NCBI GenBank assembly: GCA_024644875.1
Contig: JAHEGY010000004.1
Location: 28,326 to 92,325 of the forward strand
Length of the DNA stretch: 64,000 nt
Origin: Cyclobacteriaceae bacterium
GTDB taxonomy: Bacteria > Bacteroidota > Bacteroidia > Cytophagales > Cyclobacteriaceae
Direction of reading: 5' to 3'
Shown here: positions 1 to 8,706 of the stretch, piece by piece
How positions within the stretch are numbered: the first letter of the stretch is position 1
Layout of the letters: the number at the start of each line of letters is the position of its first letter
Made by a program: the position numbers and the translations under genes
The notes under the pieces: model-generated
The model's database searches: none
What the model saw: only the letters and a program-made list of their open reading frames with translations
Told to the model about the DNA's origin: nothing

Positions 1-810
1 AAAACTTAAATTATACTTTAATGACATTTCCCTCACATAATCCAGGGGTATATTTTCATCAATAGATATATTATCCGGTTTACATTTGCACATCTCCTCA
101 ATATTTTGCTGAGCATGACCACAAACAAAAAAGGAACTGTAGGCTTTTTTGGACTTTATAAATTGAAAAGTCTTACTTACATATGGTGTTACATAGGTTT
201 CAAAGGAAACAGGATCTATCTGACTGGTCATGGGATCAACAACGGCAATAACATCACAACCGGCCTCTATATAATATCCGGCTAAAGCATCACTCACCTG
301 AGAGGTAAATTGCATTAACTCATGAACCATTTCTGGATCTTCCATCATCCCAACAAAGATCTCAGTGCCCAGAAGGTGTAATCCCAATGTAAAAGGACCT
401 GTGATTAATCCATATAAGGCCAAATCCGGATATTTTTCCTTTAAAATTTTTGTGGTTTTAATTACTTCAGGGATCCTGCCATCTTCTTTTTTAGGTATGG
501 ATAATTGCTGAAGGGAAATTCCATTTATCATAGGATGAGATATAACAGCCGGAGGGGCACTTTCACTCCATTTTAATTCACATCCAAGGGCTTCTGCCTC
601 TATCTGAAGATCAAATACAACTGGGATGCCGTCTGGTTTGTACCTTTCTATGGCGGCACTGAGGCCATTGACCATGTGCGTTGAAGATTTCAGGTAACCT
701 TCGGCATTCACACCAATTAGTTTCCCTCCGTGACATCCTACAAAAGGTACCCATGGCGTTCTTTCTGTTTCTTCTCGTTTAAAAGCCTTAAATATATATT
801 CTTTACCCAT
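1..810 (-). CDS. URO-D-fold methyltransferase-like protein, 3' end outside the window
   Basis: The minus-strand frame opens at ATG 810 and has no stop down to base 1, so the C-terminus lies beyond the window; 270 codons are visible. The protein begins MGKEYIFKAFKREETERTPW, the usual opening of uroporphyrinogen decarboxylase-fold proteins (PF01208). It later shows ITGPFTLG and, near residue 245, VCGHAQQNIEEM, where cobamide methyltransferases carry their zinc-site Cys/His. It is the last visible gene of a run with three other URO-D genes and a corrinoid protein, 77 bp after its neighbour. A methyl-transfer role is inferred from this context. True heme-pathway HemE seems unlikely, because no other heme gene is present. 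Confidence 0.8.
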   Translation of the reverse strand, partial: MGKEYIFKAFKREETERTPWVPFVGCHGGKLIGVNAEGYLKSSTHMVNGLSAAIERYKPDGIPVVFDLQIEAEALGCELKWSESAPPAVISHPMINGISLQQLSIPKKEDGRIPEVIKTTKILKEKYPDLALYGLITGPFTLGLHLLGTEIFVGMMEDPEMVHELMQFTSQVSDALAGYYIEAGCDVIAVVDPMTSQIDPVSFETYVTPYVSKTFQFIKSKKAYSSFFVCGHAQQNIEEMCKCKPDNISIDENIPLDYVREMSLKYNLSF

Positions 811-887
811 TGTCGAATAATTTTCTTTTTGAAGATCCGCTATTTCTATAAAAAAATCAGACCCCGATAATTAACAGATCCATTTTA

Positions 888-1904
888 TTAAAAGTTTTTC
901 GATTGATGCCTGACTATATTAATCATTTCTCTGATGTTTTCAGGTGGAATATCACCTGTTAATGCATGCGATGGGGAGAAAATGTAACCACCCTGTGAGC
1001 CAAGCTCATCCAGCAATTTATAACTTGCATCACTTACCTCTTTAATCGAGCCATAAGGAAGTGTTTTTTGGATGCTCAATCCACCCATGAAAGATATCTT
1101 TCCATTAAAACTTTTAAAAACATCATAAATATCCATGACCTCAGGTTGAAAAGGGTCAAATACATCGATCCCGACCTCTATCATATCCGGGATCAGCGAT
1201 TCAACCTTTCCGCAACAATGTTGTCCAATATACAGATTTTCTGCTTTCGCAGCATCGCACATCCGCATCAATCTGGGTTTTATAAATTCCCTCCAGAGAT
1301 CCCCTCCAATTAATAACCCGTTTTGGCCGGCCCAATCATCTCCAAATCTTACACCATCGAGCCCCCCGATCTTAGCCGATTCCTGAATAAGTTTTATATT
1401 GTATTCGACAATATTATCCAGCAGGTCATGAACAAATTCCGGTTCCAGCAACATCCATTGCATGAGGTTTTCCATGCCCACAATTGACCATGCGCGCTCA
1501 AACAAAGTAAATCCTATAGATAAAAAATGAAAGTGGTCAGGAAAACAGGAATTATTTCGCTCTATATATTTAAATACCGGCAGATCATCTGCTGAAGGGA
1601 ATTGAAATCCTTTAAGACTCGGTTTATCAATTGGGTATCTGTCAACTATTCCAAGTGTTCTGTCTTTCGTTTTGTTCCAGGTTATTCCAAAATAATCTTT
1701 AAAATAACCTGGTCTGACTTCTAACCAGCCACTATTGGTTTGAGAGAAAACCGCATATGAACCAGTGTCTAATATCTCATCGAAAGTCCCTCCCAAAAAA
1801 CTTTGGTACCGTTCTTCTGCCTCAATTGTAAAGCGGATTACATAGGGTACCGGAAAGCATTTCCTGAAAGTGATCGCTTTGATAAAAGACTCTTTTTTCG
1901 TCAT
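888..1904 (-). CDS. URO-D-fold corrinoid methyltransferase-like protein
   Basis: A 338-residue protein with the URO-D (PF01208) layout. The N-terminus MTKKESFIKAITFRK is followed by a long TIM-barrel with VRFGDDWAGQNG near residue 185 and GQHCCGKVESLIPDMIEVG near residue 228. The H-x-C-G at that point matches the first two zinc ligands of MtaA/MtbA-type methyltransferases. The third Cys is not seen; the C-terminal segment reads IFSPSHALTGDIPPENI. The start codon lies one base after the stop of the corrinoid-protein gene, so the two are probably translationally coupled. A methyl donor or acceptor enzyme acting on that corrinoid protein is the best inference; the substrate is unknown. Confidence 0.82.
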   Translation of the reverse strand: MTKKESFIKAITFRKCFPVPYVIRFTIEAEERYQSFLGGTFDEILDTGSYAVFSQTNSGWLEVRPGYFKDYFGITWNKTKDRTLGIVDRYPIDKPSLKGFQFPSADDLPVFKYIERNNSCFPDHFHFLSIGFTLFERAWSIVGMENLMQWMLLEPEFVHDLLDNIVEYNIKLIQESAKIGGLDGVRFGDDWAGQNGLLIGGDLWREFIKPRLMRMCDAAKAENLYIGQHCCGKVESLIPDMIEVGIDVFDPFQPEVMDIYDVFKSFNGKISFMGGLSIQKTLPYGSIKEVSDASYKLLDELGSQGGYIFSPSHALTGDIPPENIREMINIVRHQSKNF

Positions 1905-1905
1905 A

Positions 1906-2574
1906 TCATGCTACCAGTGAGTTAAGGTATTCAACAGCACCCTGTGGATCCGGGGAATAAAAATCCGCACCAATCTTGTTTTTAAAATCCTCGCTTACAG
2001 GCGCGCCTCCAATTAATACGCGTGTTTCAGGGGATGCAGCTTTTACTTCTTTCAGGATGTGCTCCATATTTATCATGGTAGTAGTTAGCAAGGCAGATAA
2101 GCCAACATGACTTCCGGGGTTATCTTTTATCGCATTGACAAATTTATCCGCACTTACATCCGTACCCAGGTCGACAACTTCCCATCCATTTCCTTCTACC
2201 ATCATGGATACCAGGTTCTTTCCAATATCATGAAGATCCCCTGCAACTGTACCAATTATAAATATGCCACTTCGTTTAACATCACCAGATTGGAAGAATG
2301 GTTTAAGATGCTCAATAGCTGTGCTCATGGCCTTTGCTGACATTAATACCTGAGGGACAAAGACCTTGTTCTCCCGGAATTTTATGCCAATACGTTCCAT
2401 ACCAATAACCAATCCTTTCTTCAGAATATCTTCAGGAGCCAGTCCTGTATCGAGTGCTTCTTTTGTCAGTTCGTCTGCACCCAATTGCCCTTTCATATCG
2501 GGCGGATAGGGTGACTGCTGGTTTATCTTTCCAAATTCTACACAGTAAGCGATTTTTTCTAAAATTTCACTCAT
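1906..2574 (-). CDS. B12-binding corrinoid protein (MtaC/MtbC-like)
   Basis: A 222-residue cobalamin-carrier protein. Residues about 10-90 form the helical cap (B12-binding_2 type). Residues about 100-220 form the Rossmann-like B12 domain, with the signature GDLHDIGKN, whose His is the lower axial cobalt ligand, then SALLTTTM and IGGAPVS lining the nucleotide loop. The length fits one-carbon corrinoid proteins of methanol, methylamine and O-demethylase systems. It would carry the methyl group between a substrate-side methyltransferase and a cofactor-side one. It sits in the middle of four URO-D genes. No RamA/ASKHA-type reactivating ATPase is visible in the window. Confidence 0.93.
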   Translation of the reverse strand: MSEILEKIAYCVEFGKINQQSPYPPDMKGQLGADELTKEALDTGLAPEDILKKGLVIGMERIGIKFRENKVFVPQVLMSAKAMSTAIEHLKPFFQSGDVKRSGIFIIGTVAGDLHDIGKNLVSMMVEGNGWEVVDLGTDVSADKFVNAIKDNPGSHVGLSALLTTTMINMEHILKEVKAASPETRVLIGGAPVSEDFKNKIGADFYSPDPQGAVEYLNSLVA

Positions 2575-2596
2575 AATCTATGAATTATAATTAATG

Positions 2597-3595
2597 TTAA
2601 TTTGATGATTTTCTTATTGCCATCAGGTTTTCTATTGGAGTATTAACTGTAATCTCACAACCTCCTGAAATAATATGTTTTCTACCCATTTCTTTCTTAA
2701 TAGTTTCACCGGTCATGATTTCCAACTGCTCTGATGAGCTATTCTGGATCAATACCGGGTCGATATTTCCACAGCGTATCACATCAGGTCCGATGACATC
2801 ATGCGCAATGTCCATATCCACCTGCCAGTCTAGATCCAGTATATCCATGCCCAGATCTTTTATTGAAGCTAGTAAATGACTTATGTCCCCACATATATGC
2901 AACTTTACTTTACCTCCACATTCATGAACATAATCAATGATTTCTTTCTGTCTTTCCTTCACGAAAGCATCATAAGTGCCGATATCAATTTGAGAGCATA
3001 TAGCGTCCCCCATGCCAATGATATCACATCCCTCAAGGATCTGTAATCGCGCAAATTCCTTGGCTGTTACCACACATTTATCCATTAATATATTTGCAAA
3101 GTCGGGATCTATCATCATTTGCATCAGCATTTCACCAACACCTGCCAGGTCACATGCTTCAGCCAGGGGGCCTTCTATCCAGCCTATTACGGGTATATCC
3201 CCTTTTAACCTTTTTGCAAAATATTTAGCTCCTTCGATTCTATCCCGGGTTCGTTCTTCTTTATAAAGGTCCGGATTCTTTAACGCTTTGGCATCCTCAA
3301 GACTCTTTACAATAATTTCCTCACATTTTGGAACAGCTTCATCCGGGAATGATACTTTGGCGCCGAAGGCTGAAGTTTCGCGATAAGGATCTGAAATGAG
3401 GCCAACGAGATCGGTATCAAAATATTCCATGGCCTTAATATTGCACTCGACGAGTACACGGTAATCAGAAGCAAATTCACGATAGGTTTTCTGGCTGAAT
3501 CTGGCAGCGAAATGCATTAAGATCGGCCGGAACAGTTTCGCTGTTTCGAGATCCATACCATTCAGAAGTCTGTCAAACTTTTGTTTTTTAGTCAT
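2597..3595 (-). CDS. URO-D-fold methyltransferase, MtaA/MtbA-like zinc site
   Basis: A 332-residue URO-D-family protein and the member of this cluster with the most complete methylcobamide methyltransferase zinc motif. LHICGDISHLLASI near residue 257 gives H-x-C, and ISGGCEITVNTP near residue 311 gives the distal Cys. In MtaA, MtbA and related enzymes this H-x-C...C set binds zinc and activates the thiol that accepts the methyl group. The family's usual end, NTPIENLMAI, is present. It lies 22 bp upstream of the corrinoid gene on the same strand. The likely role is transfer of methyl from the corrinoid protein to a thiol or folate acceptor. This is inference; the acceptor is not encoded here. 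Confidence 0.85.
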   Translation of the reverse strand: MTKKQKFDRLLNGMDLETAKLFRPILMHFAARFSQKTYREFASDYRVLVECNIKAMEYFDTDLVGLISDPYRETSAFGAKVSFPDEAVPKCEEIIVKSLEDAKALKNPDLYKEERTRDRIEGAKYFAKRLKGDIPVIGWIEGPLAEACDLAGVGEMLMQMMIDPDFANILMDKCVVTAKEFARLQILEGCDIIGMGDAICSQIDIGTYDAFVKERQKEIIDYVHECGGKVKLHICGDISHLLASIKDLGMDILDLDWQVDMDIAHDVIGPDVIRCGNIDPVLIQNSSSEQLEIMTGETIKKEMGRKHIISGGCEITVNTPIENLMAIRKSSN

Positions 3596-3726
3596 GATCA
3601 GTTTCTTTCCACCTCTTTAATTTCATCAGCCTCTGTCCAATTCCTTTGAATCATTGTATTTCAAAAGCGCAATTATAAAATAATCCATTCAGGTATCCTG
3701 GAATGTTACCATTAGAAATAATTCTT

Positions 3727-4983
3727 CTAGCCATCCACCTTTTTGATGGTTTCGATCATGGCAATAATGTTACTTGCCGGTACATTCGCCTGGATATTGT
3801 GAACAGTATTAAAAACATATCCTCCATTTTTGCCAAATATCCTTAAATTCTCTTTTACCTGATTTATAACTTCCTTTTCTGTTCCAAATGCTAATACTTT
3901 TTGCGTATCAACTCCGCCACCCCAGAAGGTGATGCTGTCACCATAGGTGTCTTTGAGATGTTGTGGATCCATACCCGTGGCATTGATCTGTACCGGATTT
4001 AAAATATCAAAACCAGCTTCAATAAAACTGTTGATAAATGGTTCTACAGCACCGCATGAATGTTTGAATGTTTTCCAGTTCGTATTTTCATGTATCCAGT
4101 CATTGATCTTTTTATAATAGGGGAGATACATTTCCTCGAGTGTGTCAATTCCACAAAACTGAGAATCCTGGGTCCCAAAATCTGTCCCGCATAAAAAGGC
4201 TATATCAACTTTATCCTGGACAACCTCATGGATCTTTTCAAGGTTGGCTAATGCTATATCACTCTGTTTACTGAATATCTCATGTATGTAATCAGGACGC
4301 ATAATGACGGACATATACCATTCGGCAATATCCCTGATACCTTTCGGATTTTTAAGATTCAATCCAGGCACTAATGCGATGTCACCAAAGGCAGTTCCAC
4401 CAAAATTGGCGATTACAGCCTTATCTGTATCTTTAACTTTTTTAATCTCCTTCCGCCAATACTCCAGGTCGTCATCAGATATTGGATTAAATTCTTCCAA
4501 ATTATCAGCAGGATCCAGTTTAGATTCATCAATTGGTTCCTGGCGAATTACAGCATCAAAAAAATAACTGGCTTTGGGCATCTTAGCACTGGCCGGGGCT
4601 TCCAGGTCACCTTCCGGATGAATCAGCAGGTTCCCATCATCATCAAAGGAAGTATTAAATTCCTTAGGTAGCAATACGGTCTGACCCCAGAATGTCTTGA
4701 ACTCTTTCAGCTCACCACTATTGTTGATGCCGAACATATTATTTTTTGGGCTTAGTCCGATAACATCAATCTGAAGAGCTTCCATCAGCTCAGGATCGAT
4801 TTCACCAAGCATCTGATAAGGCTCAATAACTCTTACAGGACTTTTTTCAAAACCAAAATGTTCTCTTAATCTTTCAATGGCTAAAACATGTATGCCTGTA
4901 ACAGCAGTTGCACCGAAGTCAACTGGCGTTCTATCCGGGGTTTTATGTGCTAGGGCTTTAAGGGTTCTTTCCTTTGAAGTCAT
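3727..4983 (-). CDS. URO-D-fold protein, long form (418 aa)
   Basis: The first gene of the cluster and the longest of the four URO-D proteins. It starts MTSKERTLKALAHKTPDRTPVDFGA, as family members do, carries an insert around residues 130-200, and has a conserved core with FLCGTDFGTQDSQ, WKTFKHSCGAVEPFINS (H-x-C-G) and a C-terminal GGYVFNTVHNIQANVP. As in the 888-1904 protein, a His occupies the region where the third zinc Cys would be, so zinc binding may differ from MtaA. It could be a substrate-side enzyme such as an O- or N-demethylase. A candidate promoter lies just upstream. The 131-bp gap to the next gene leaves open whether they share one transcript. Confidence 0.83.
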   Translation of the reverse strand: MTSKERTLKALAHKTPDRTPVDFGATAVTGIHVLAIERLREHFGFEKSPVRVIEPYQMLGEIDPELMEALQIDVIGLSPKNNMFGINNSGELKEFKTFWGQTVLLPKEFNTSFDDDGNLLIHPEGDLEAPASAKMPKASYFFDAVIRQEPIDESKLDPADNLEEFNPISDDDLEYWRKEIKKVKDTDKAVIANFGGTAFGDIALVPGLNLKNPKGIRDIAEWYMSVIMRPDYIHEIFSKQSDIALANLEKIHEVVQDKVDIAFLCGTDFGTQDSQFCGIDTLEEMYLPYYKKINDWIHENTNWKTFKHSCGAVEPFINSFIEAGFDILNPVQINATGMDPQHLKDTYGDSITFWGGGVDTQKVLAFGTEKEVINQVKENLRIFGKNGGYVFNTVHNIQANVPASNIIAMIETIKKVDG

Positions 4984-5018
4984 TCTGAAAAAGTATATGT
5001 ATGTTAAAAAATGTTGAT

Positions 5019-5026
5019 CAAATATA
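5019..5026 (-). promoter_or_regulatory. Candidate Bacteroidota -7 element before the URO-D/corrinoid cluster
   Basis: On the minus strand this reads TATATTTG, an exact match to the TAnnTTTG -7 element, 35 bp before the ATG at 4983. No convincing TTTG -33 box is seen at the expected distance, so the call rests on the -7 match and position alone. Confidence 0.35.
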
Positions 5027-5055
5027 ACTATTTTTCTTCTATTAGATGTGGGGCA

Positions 5056-6612
5056 TTAGTTATAATAATCCAGAATCATTTGTTGAATTTCCCGATGAAT
5101 AATAGGTGAGGTTTCGGGGCCGAGTGAATTGATTTCGCCATATGGAGCCTCTTTTTGACCGTAGGTATGGGGAGGATTCTCATCCCATTCGCTTTTTGGA
5201 ATTATATATCCCAACTCGTCGTTTCCGAGACCTATAATGAATTTGTATTTTCCTTTCATTAAATCTCTCGAGACAGGGTTTTCAAGTGGGCCGATCTTGA
5301 AATCCTGACCTTCCGGGGATTCAATGCCTCCGTTTATAAGCTCAGGATATACTTCTCCGGGATATGTTAAGAAGCTGGCTGGTCCAATACCGAGATAGGC
5401 AATTTCTGTCCGCATATGGTTCCATTTACTATAACCTCTATTCAGGATCCCGAGTGCTGCGCCCAGTTTAAATAATGGGTTCTCAAGGGGAAGATCAAAA
5501 GTCCTGGCAGAGAGCCCCATGCCTACGCTGGTTAATGTATCAGTCGAGTTGATCAATGCCTTTAAGGCGTGAAAAGCTATTTGATTTCCCTGTGATTCTG
5601 CTTTATCAAAATCAGGTTTCAAATATACCCGGTCTGACCAGGGGTCTTTTACCGGAAAATCAGGTAATGTTGTCATTAGCCCACCTATAGCTCCATTTAT
5701 AAAGATTGCTGTACCTCCAAGTCCCTCGATTATCAAACTATCATTTGCGTATACTCCATTCTCCACAGCTTCCCGTACATAATGGGGAAAATCAGAAGTG
5801 ATCAACAGGTTTTCGCTCCACAAGGTCTCAGGATGATTTGCCCATCCGATCAGCGTTCCTATTGTTTCGTCAGAATCTGAATTCAATACTTGCATAACGG
5901 TCAGCGGAAGATCAAATACCAGAGGACTTCGGGTATCCGTAACCAGATCTTTTAAAATTTCATGATCTACGGCGAATTTTAACCGTGCTGCCTTTAAATT
6001 ATCACATGCCATTTCAATTGACTTCATAATCTGGCTTTTTACAAATTCCAGATAAGTTTTATCTACACCACTTTTGAGAAATCCAGGCCCCCACAATCCC
6101 ATAATATCAGGTGCTTCATGTGTATGAGTAGAAGATACGATAGTATAACTGATCCCGGTACCTGGATCTAAATTGTTTCGGATATCAATTAATTCATCAT
6201 GAAACAGCCCTATTGCATCAATTACGGTTAATGAGATCCGGTTATTATTACCTTCAATAACCATTGTTCGTGCCCAGAGATCATCATGAACTCCATTTGC
6301 AGCCCTTTTATTATCAAATCCTGCCATCCAAACTGCGTCAAATACACCATTCCCATTCCCATCAGTAAAGGTATCGCCATCATCTGGATCATATTTTGCG
6401 TCCTGGTTACTGTCTTTCCAGCGATCTGGAACATCCGGAGTGATTTTCATGGCTGAGAAGCCAGCCCTGATCTTACTTTCAGATTCCGGTTTTATTTTTA
6501 TATCAACTTTATAATCAGGATTTCTGTCTTTTAAGTTAAAAAAGACAAACAATGAGAGTGCCAATATCAGTAATATAAGAAAAACACCAACCCATTTCAG
6601 AATTCTTAACAT
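5056..6612 (-). CDS. Neutral/alkaline ceramidase-like membrane-anchored hydrolase
   Basis: A 518-residue protein with an N-terminal hydrophobic segment (about residues 6-26), then the N-terminal domain of neutral/alkaline non-lysosomal ceramidases (PF04734): RAGFSAMKITPDVPDRW, and SSTHTHEAPDIMGLWGP where the family has its zinc-binding THTH segment. The large C-terminal Ig-like ceramidase domain is not evident. An acidic insert near residues 67-93 (DSNQDAKYDPDDGD then TDGNGNGVFD) resembles calcium-binding DxDxDG loops. The protein is probably periplasmic or surface-exposed and tethered by its N-terminus. Ceramide is only one possible substrate; this branch of the family also occurs in glycan and lipid catabolism. 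Confidence 0.75.
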   Translation of the reverse strand: MLRILKWVGVFLILLILALSLFVFFNLKDRNPDYKVDIKIKPESESKIRAGFSAMKITPDVPDRWKDSNQDAKYDPDDGDTFTDGNGNGVFDAVWMAGFDNKRAANGVHDDLWARTMVIEGNNNRISLTVIDAIGLFHDELIDIRNNLDPGTGISYTIVSSTHTHEAPDIMGLWGPGFLKSGVDKTYLEFVKSQIMKSIEMACDNLKAARLKFAVDHEILKDLVTDTRSPLVFDLPLTVMQVLNSDSDETIGTLIGWANHPETLWSENLLITSDFPHYVREAVENGVYANDSLIIEGLGGTAIFINGAIGGLMTTLPDFPVKDPWSDRVYLKPDFDKAESQGNQIAFHALKALINSTDTLTSVGMGLSARTFDLPLENPLFKLGAALGILNRGYSKWNHMRTEIAYLGIGPASFLTYPGEVYPELINGGIESPEGQDFKIGPLENPVSRDLMKGKYKFIIGLGNDELGYIIPKSEWDENPPHTYGQKEAPYGEINSLGPETSPIIHREIQQMILDYYN

Positions 6613-6646
6613 GCTGTTTTTTTATAAAAATAAATGAAAATTCACT

Positions 6647-7639
6647 TTAGTCAGTGGACTTTATCCACTTTAATCTGGCAATCCGGATCCCCTTTAAATC
6701 ATCTTTCAAGGCTGCGATATACCATTGATCACCGAGTTTAACAATCTCCGGTGCAGCAACAGGGAGATCCTTAACCAGATAATTATCGTTATCGATACCA
6801 AAATCTTTTGGATTTCCTGATCTGTAAATATTGGTTTTTGGTGGGCTGATCAATTTACCGGATTTATAATTACCATAAGAAAACGTCCTGAAAAGAAAAT
6901 ATGGGCCTTTAGCAGGTTGGACCACATGCGGACATTCTGCGTACCATAATTCCCCCTTGCCGGGGCTTCCTCCATAACTAACCATTTCAGCGTCACCCCA
7001 CGAATAATAATCGGGTGAGGTTCGGACATATATTGCACCATCATTGTTCGGATGTGCTGTATAATAGCAATACCACAGACCACTTATTTTGATGACCATT
7101 GGATCTCTTGTGTTTGTTTCTTCTAAATCTCCGAAAAGCCTGGGGGTCTTGTTTCGGAGAACCCGTTCGAAAGTTTTGCCATCATCACTTATCGCCAGGC
7201 AAATGTTATTCCAGTCGCCGTAGAACATATAATATTTACCTTGCTCCTTTATCACATAGGGCGCCTGGAGTCCACCAGCTGTTTCTCCCAGCGTTGTATC
7301 TGCCCTCATGGCGATTCCCATCGGGATCCAGTCCCTGTCGTTAATGGAATTTCCTTCCCATCTGTGGAACAGTCTCGTAGCCCCTGATTCTTTGGTTTTA
7401 CGTATACAGGACCACAGTTGCCAGGTTCCATCAGCAGCTTGCCATAGACCGAAATCTACGGGTTGTTGTTCCGGAGATGAAAGTTCACCAAGGTCAGGGT
7501 TCCCGGCTACCTGCCACCATTCTCCATCAATTTCCGGGACCAATGAAGATGTTGCGGTTCTATTTTTGGAACAGGAAATAGAAAGAATAAGCAATAAAAG
7601 GGTAGGGGAAGATGATTTAAGTATTCTAATTAACTCCAT
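6647..7639 (-). CDS. GH43/GH32-like five-bladed beta-propeller lipoprotein
   Basis: A 330-residue protein. The N-terminus has a lipoprotein signal ending LILSISCSKN, with the lipobox Cys near residue 23. The rest has the repeating blade pattern of five-bladed glycosidases: GLWQAADGTWQLWSCI, GKYYMFYGDWNNICLAIS, TRDPMVIKISGLWYCYY and LGDQWYIAALKDD. The blade sequences suggest a glycoside hydrolase related to families 43, 32 or 117, but I cannot assign catalytic acids confidently. It follows the ceramidase-like gene by 34 bp on the same strand, so the pair is likely co-transcribed and may act together on an extracellular glycoconjugate. Confidence 0.7.
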   Translation of the reverse strand: MELIRILKSSSPTLLLLILSISCSKNRTATSSLVPEIDGEWWQVAGNPDLGELSSPEQQPVDFGLWQAADGTWQLWSCIRKTKESGATRLFHRWEGNSINDRDWIPMGIAMRADTTLGETAGGLQAPYVIKEQGKYYMFYGDWNNICLAISDDGKTFERVLRNKTPRLFGDLEETNTRDPMVIKISGLWYCYYTAHPNNDGAIYVRTSPDYYSWGDAEMVSYGGSPGKGELWYAECPHVVQPAKGPYFLFRTFSYGNYKSGKLISPPKTNIYRSGNPKDFGIDNDNYLVKDLPVAAPEIVKLGDQWYIAALKDDLKGIRIARLKWIKSTD

Positions 7640-7787
7640 GATATATAAGTATGTAATTTACATTATTCCCAATTCCTGTCGATTACAATTGATGTTATCC
7701 GGGATTTCTTTTATTAAATTTTCACTTCCAATAACATAAGACCGATGAATACTTAGATTCTATCCAATTAAAAATTAAGCACTCCAT

Positions 7788-8648
7788 TTAGGGGGTCCAG
7801 AAAGGATCTCCTGCCGGAACAAAGTGTATTGGGATATCCTCAGTGATATCATTTAGCCAGGTGGCCAGGTATTCCATACCCGCCTCTTCGGAATTTACAT
7901 GTCCGAGAAGAATCATAGCCTTTTTCATGTTAAGCCCACCTGCATCCCTAACATAAGTGATGCTTTCCCATTCCGGGACTTCCCCTGCAACCAGTACCTC
8001 TACATCATCCCGTTCGAGCATCCGCACATGATTCATATATCCTGGTGCCCCAGGTGAAAGTCCTACTTCCGTAAATTTCATTTCAGTATCCCCGATAACT
8101 CTTACCGGAGAATTATTAAATTTTTCTTTAAGGCTGGCAGCAAATTCTCCAATAGTGGATTCAGGAAATTTAAAAACAAGAATATCCGGTTCAACCTGGT
8201 AGTCCTGCCATCCAAGTTTGTTGATCATGCCTTTAAATATCCCATCTGGTTGGGTTCTATGCCAATGGTCATGAAAACGGAATACAATAAGGCCGTTCTC
8301 TTCTATAAACTTTAATTTCTCCTCATAAACAGGATCATTTTTCAGGTGATCAACTTCGTCAAGATGATTGTAAAATGTTGGTTCATGTGTTATGATAAGG
8401 TTACATTCTAAGTCCAATGCCCGCTGCAATACATCCATTGTAACAATAAAGGTGGTGGCAATACCCGTCACTTCGCTGTCCGGATCACCGGCTTTAAAAG
8501 TATCCACAGTATTTTTCGACCATTGGCAGGTCAAATTCGATTTTATTGTTTCAATTACCTCCCTCGCTGTCGGATTATTTGAAGCTATTGAAGCACAACC
8601 AATAAGGCAGAAGCCAAGTAAGATTATCCATACGATGTGGTTTTTCAT
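7788..8648 (-). CDS. NIF3-like dinuclear-metal protein with a lipoprotein signal
   Basis: The body matches the NIF3 family (PF01784): TIKSNLTCQWSKNTVDTF, a metal-site motif IITHEPTFYNHLD, FRFHDHWH, and near the end ILLGHVNSEEAGMEYLATWL. I place the start at ATG 8648, not at the more upstream ATG 8714. The 8648 start gives MKNHIVWIILLGFCLIGCAS, a clean lipoprotein signal with the lipobox Cys at residue 18. The upstream start would also overlap the MacB-like gene. Typical NIF3 proteins are cytoplasmic; some are annotated as GTP cyclohydrolase I type 2. An envelope-anchored form is therefore unusual, and its substrate is unknown. Confidence 0.8.
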   Translation of the reverse strand: MKNHIVWIILLGFCLIGCASIASNNPTAREVIETIKSNLTCQWSKNTVDTFKAGDPDSEVTGIATTFIVTMDVLQRALDLECNLIITHEPTFYNHLDEVDHLKNDPVYEEKLKFIEENGLIVFRFHDHWHRTQPDGIFKGMINKLGWQDYQVEPDILVFKFPESTIGEFAASLKEKFNNSPVRVIGDTEMKFTEVGLSPGAPGYMNHVRMLERDDVEVLVAGEVPEWESITYVRDAGGLNMKKAMILLGHVNSEEAGMEYLATWLNDITEDIPIHFVPAGDPFWTP

Positions 8649-8706
8649 AGTATTATACTTGAGTTTTTTATATTTCGGATTTATCATTTTCTCCCGGTCG
8701 AATTCT

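Noticed and set aside
7308..7739. Plus-strand frame of 143 codons
   Set aside because: It overlaps the beta-propeller lipoprotein gene in antisense and shows no coding features of its own.
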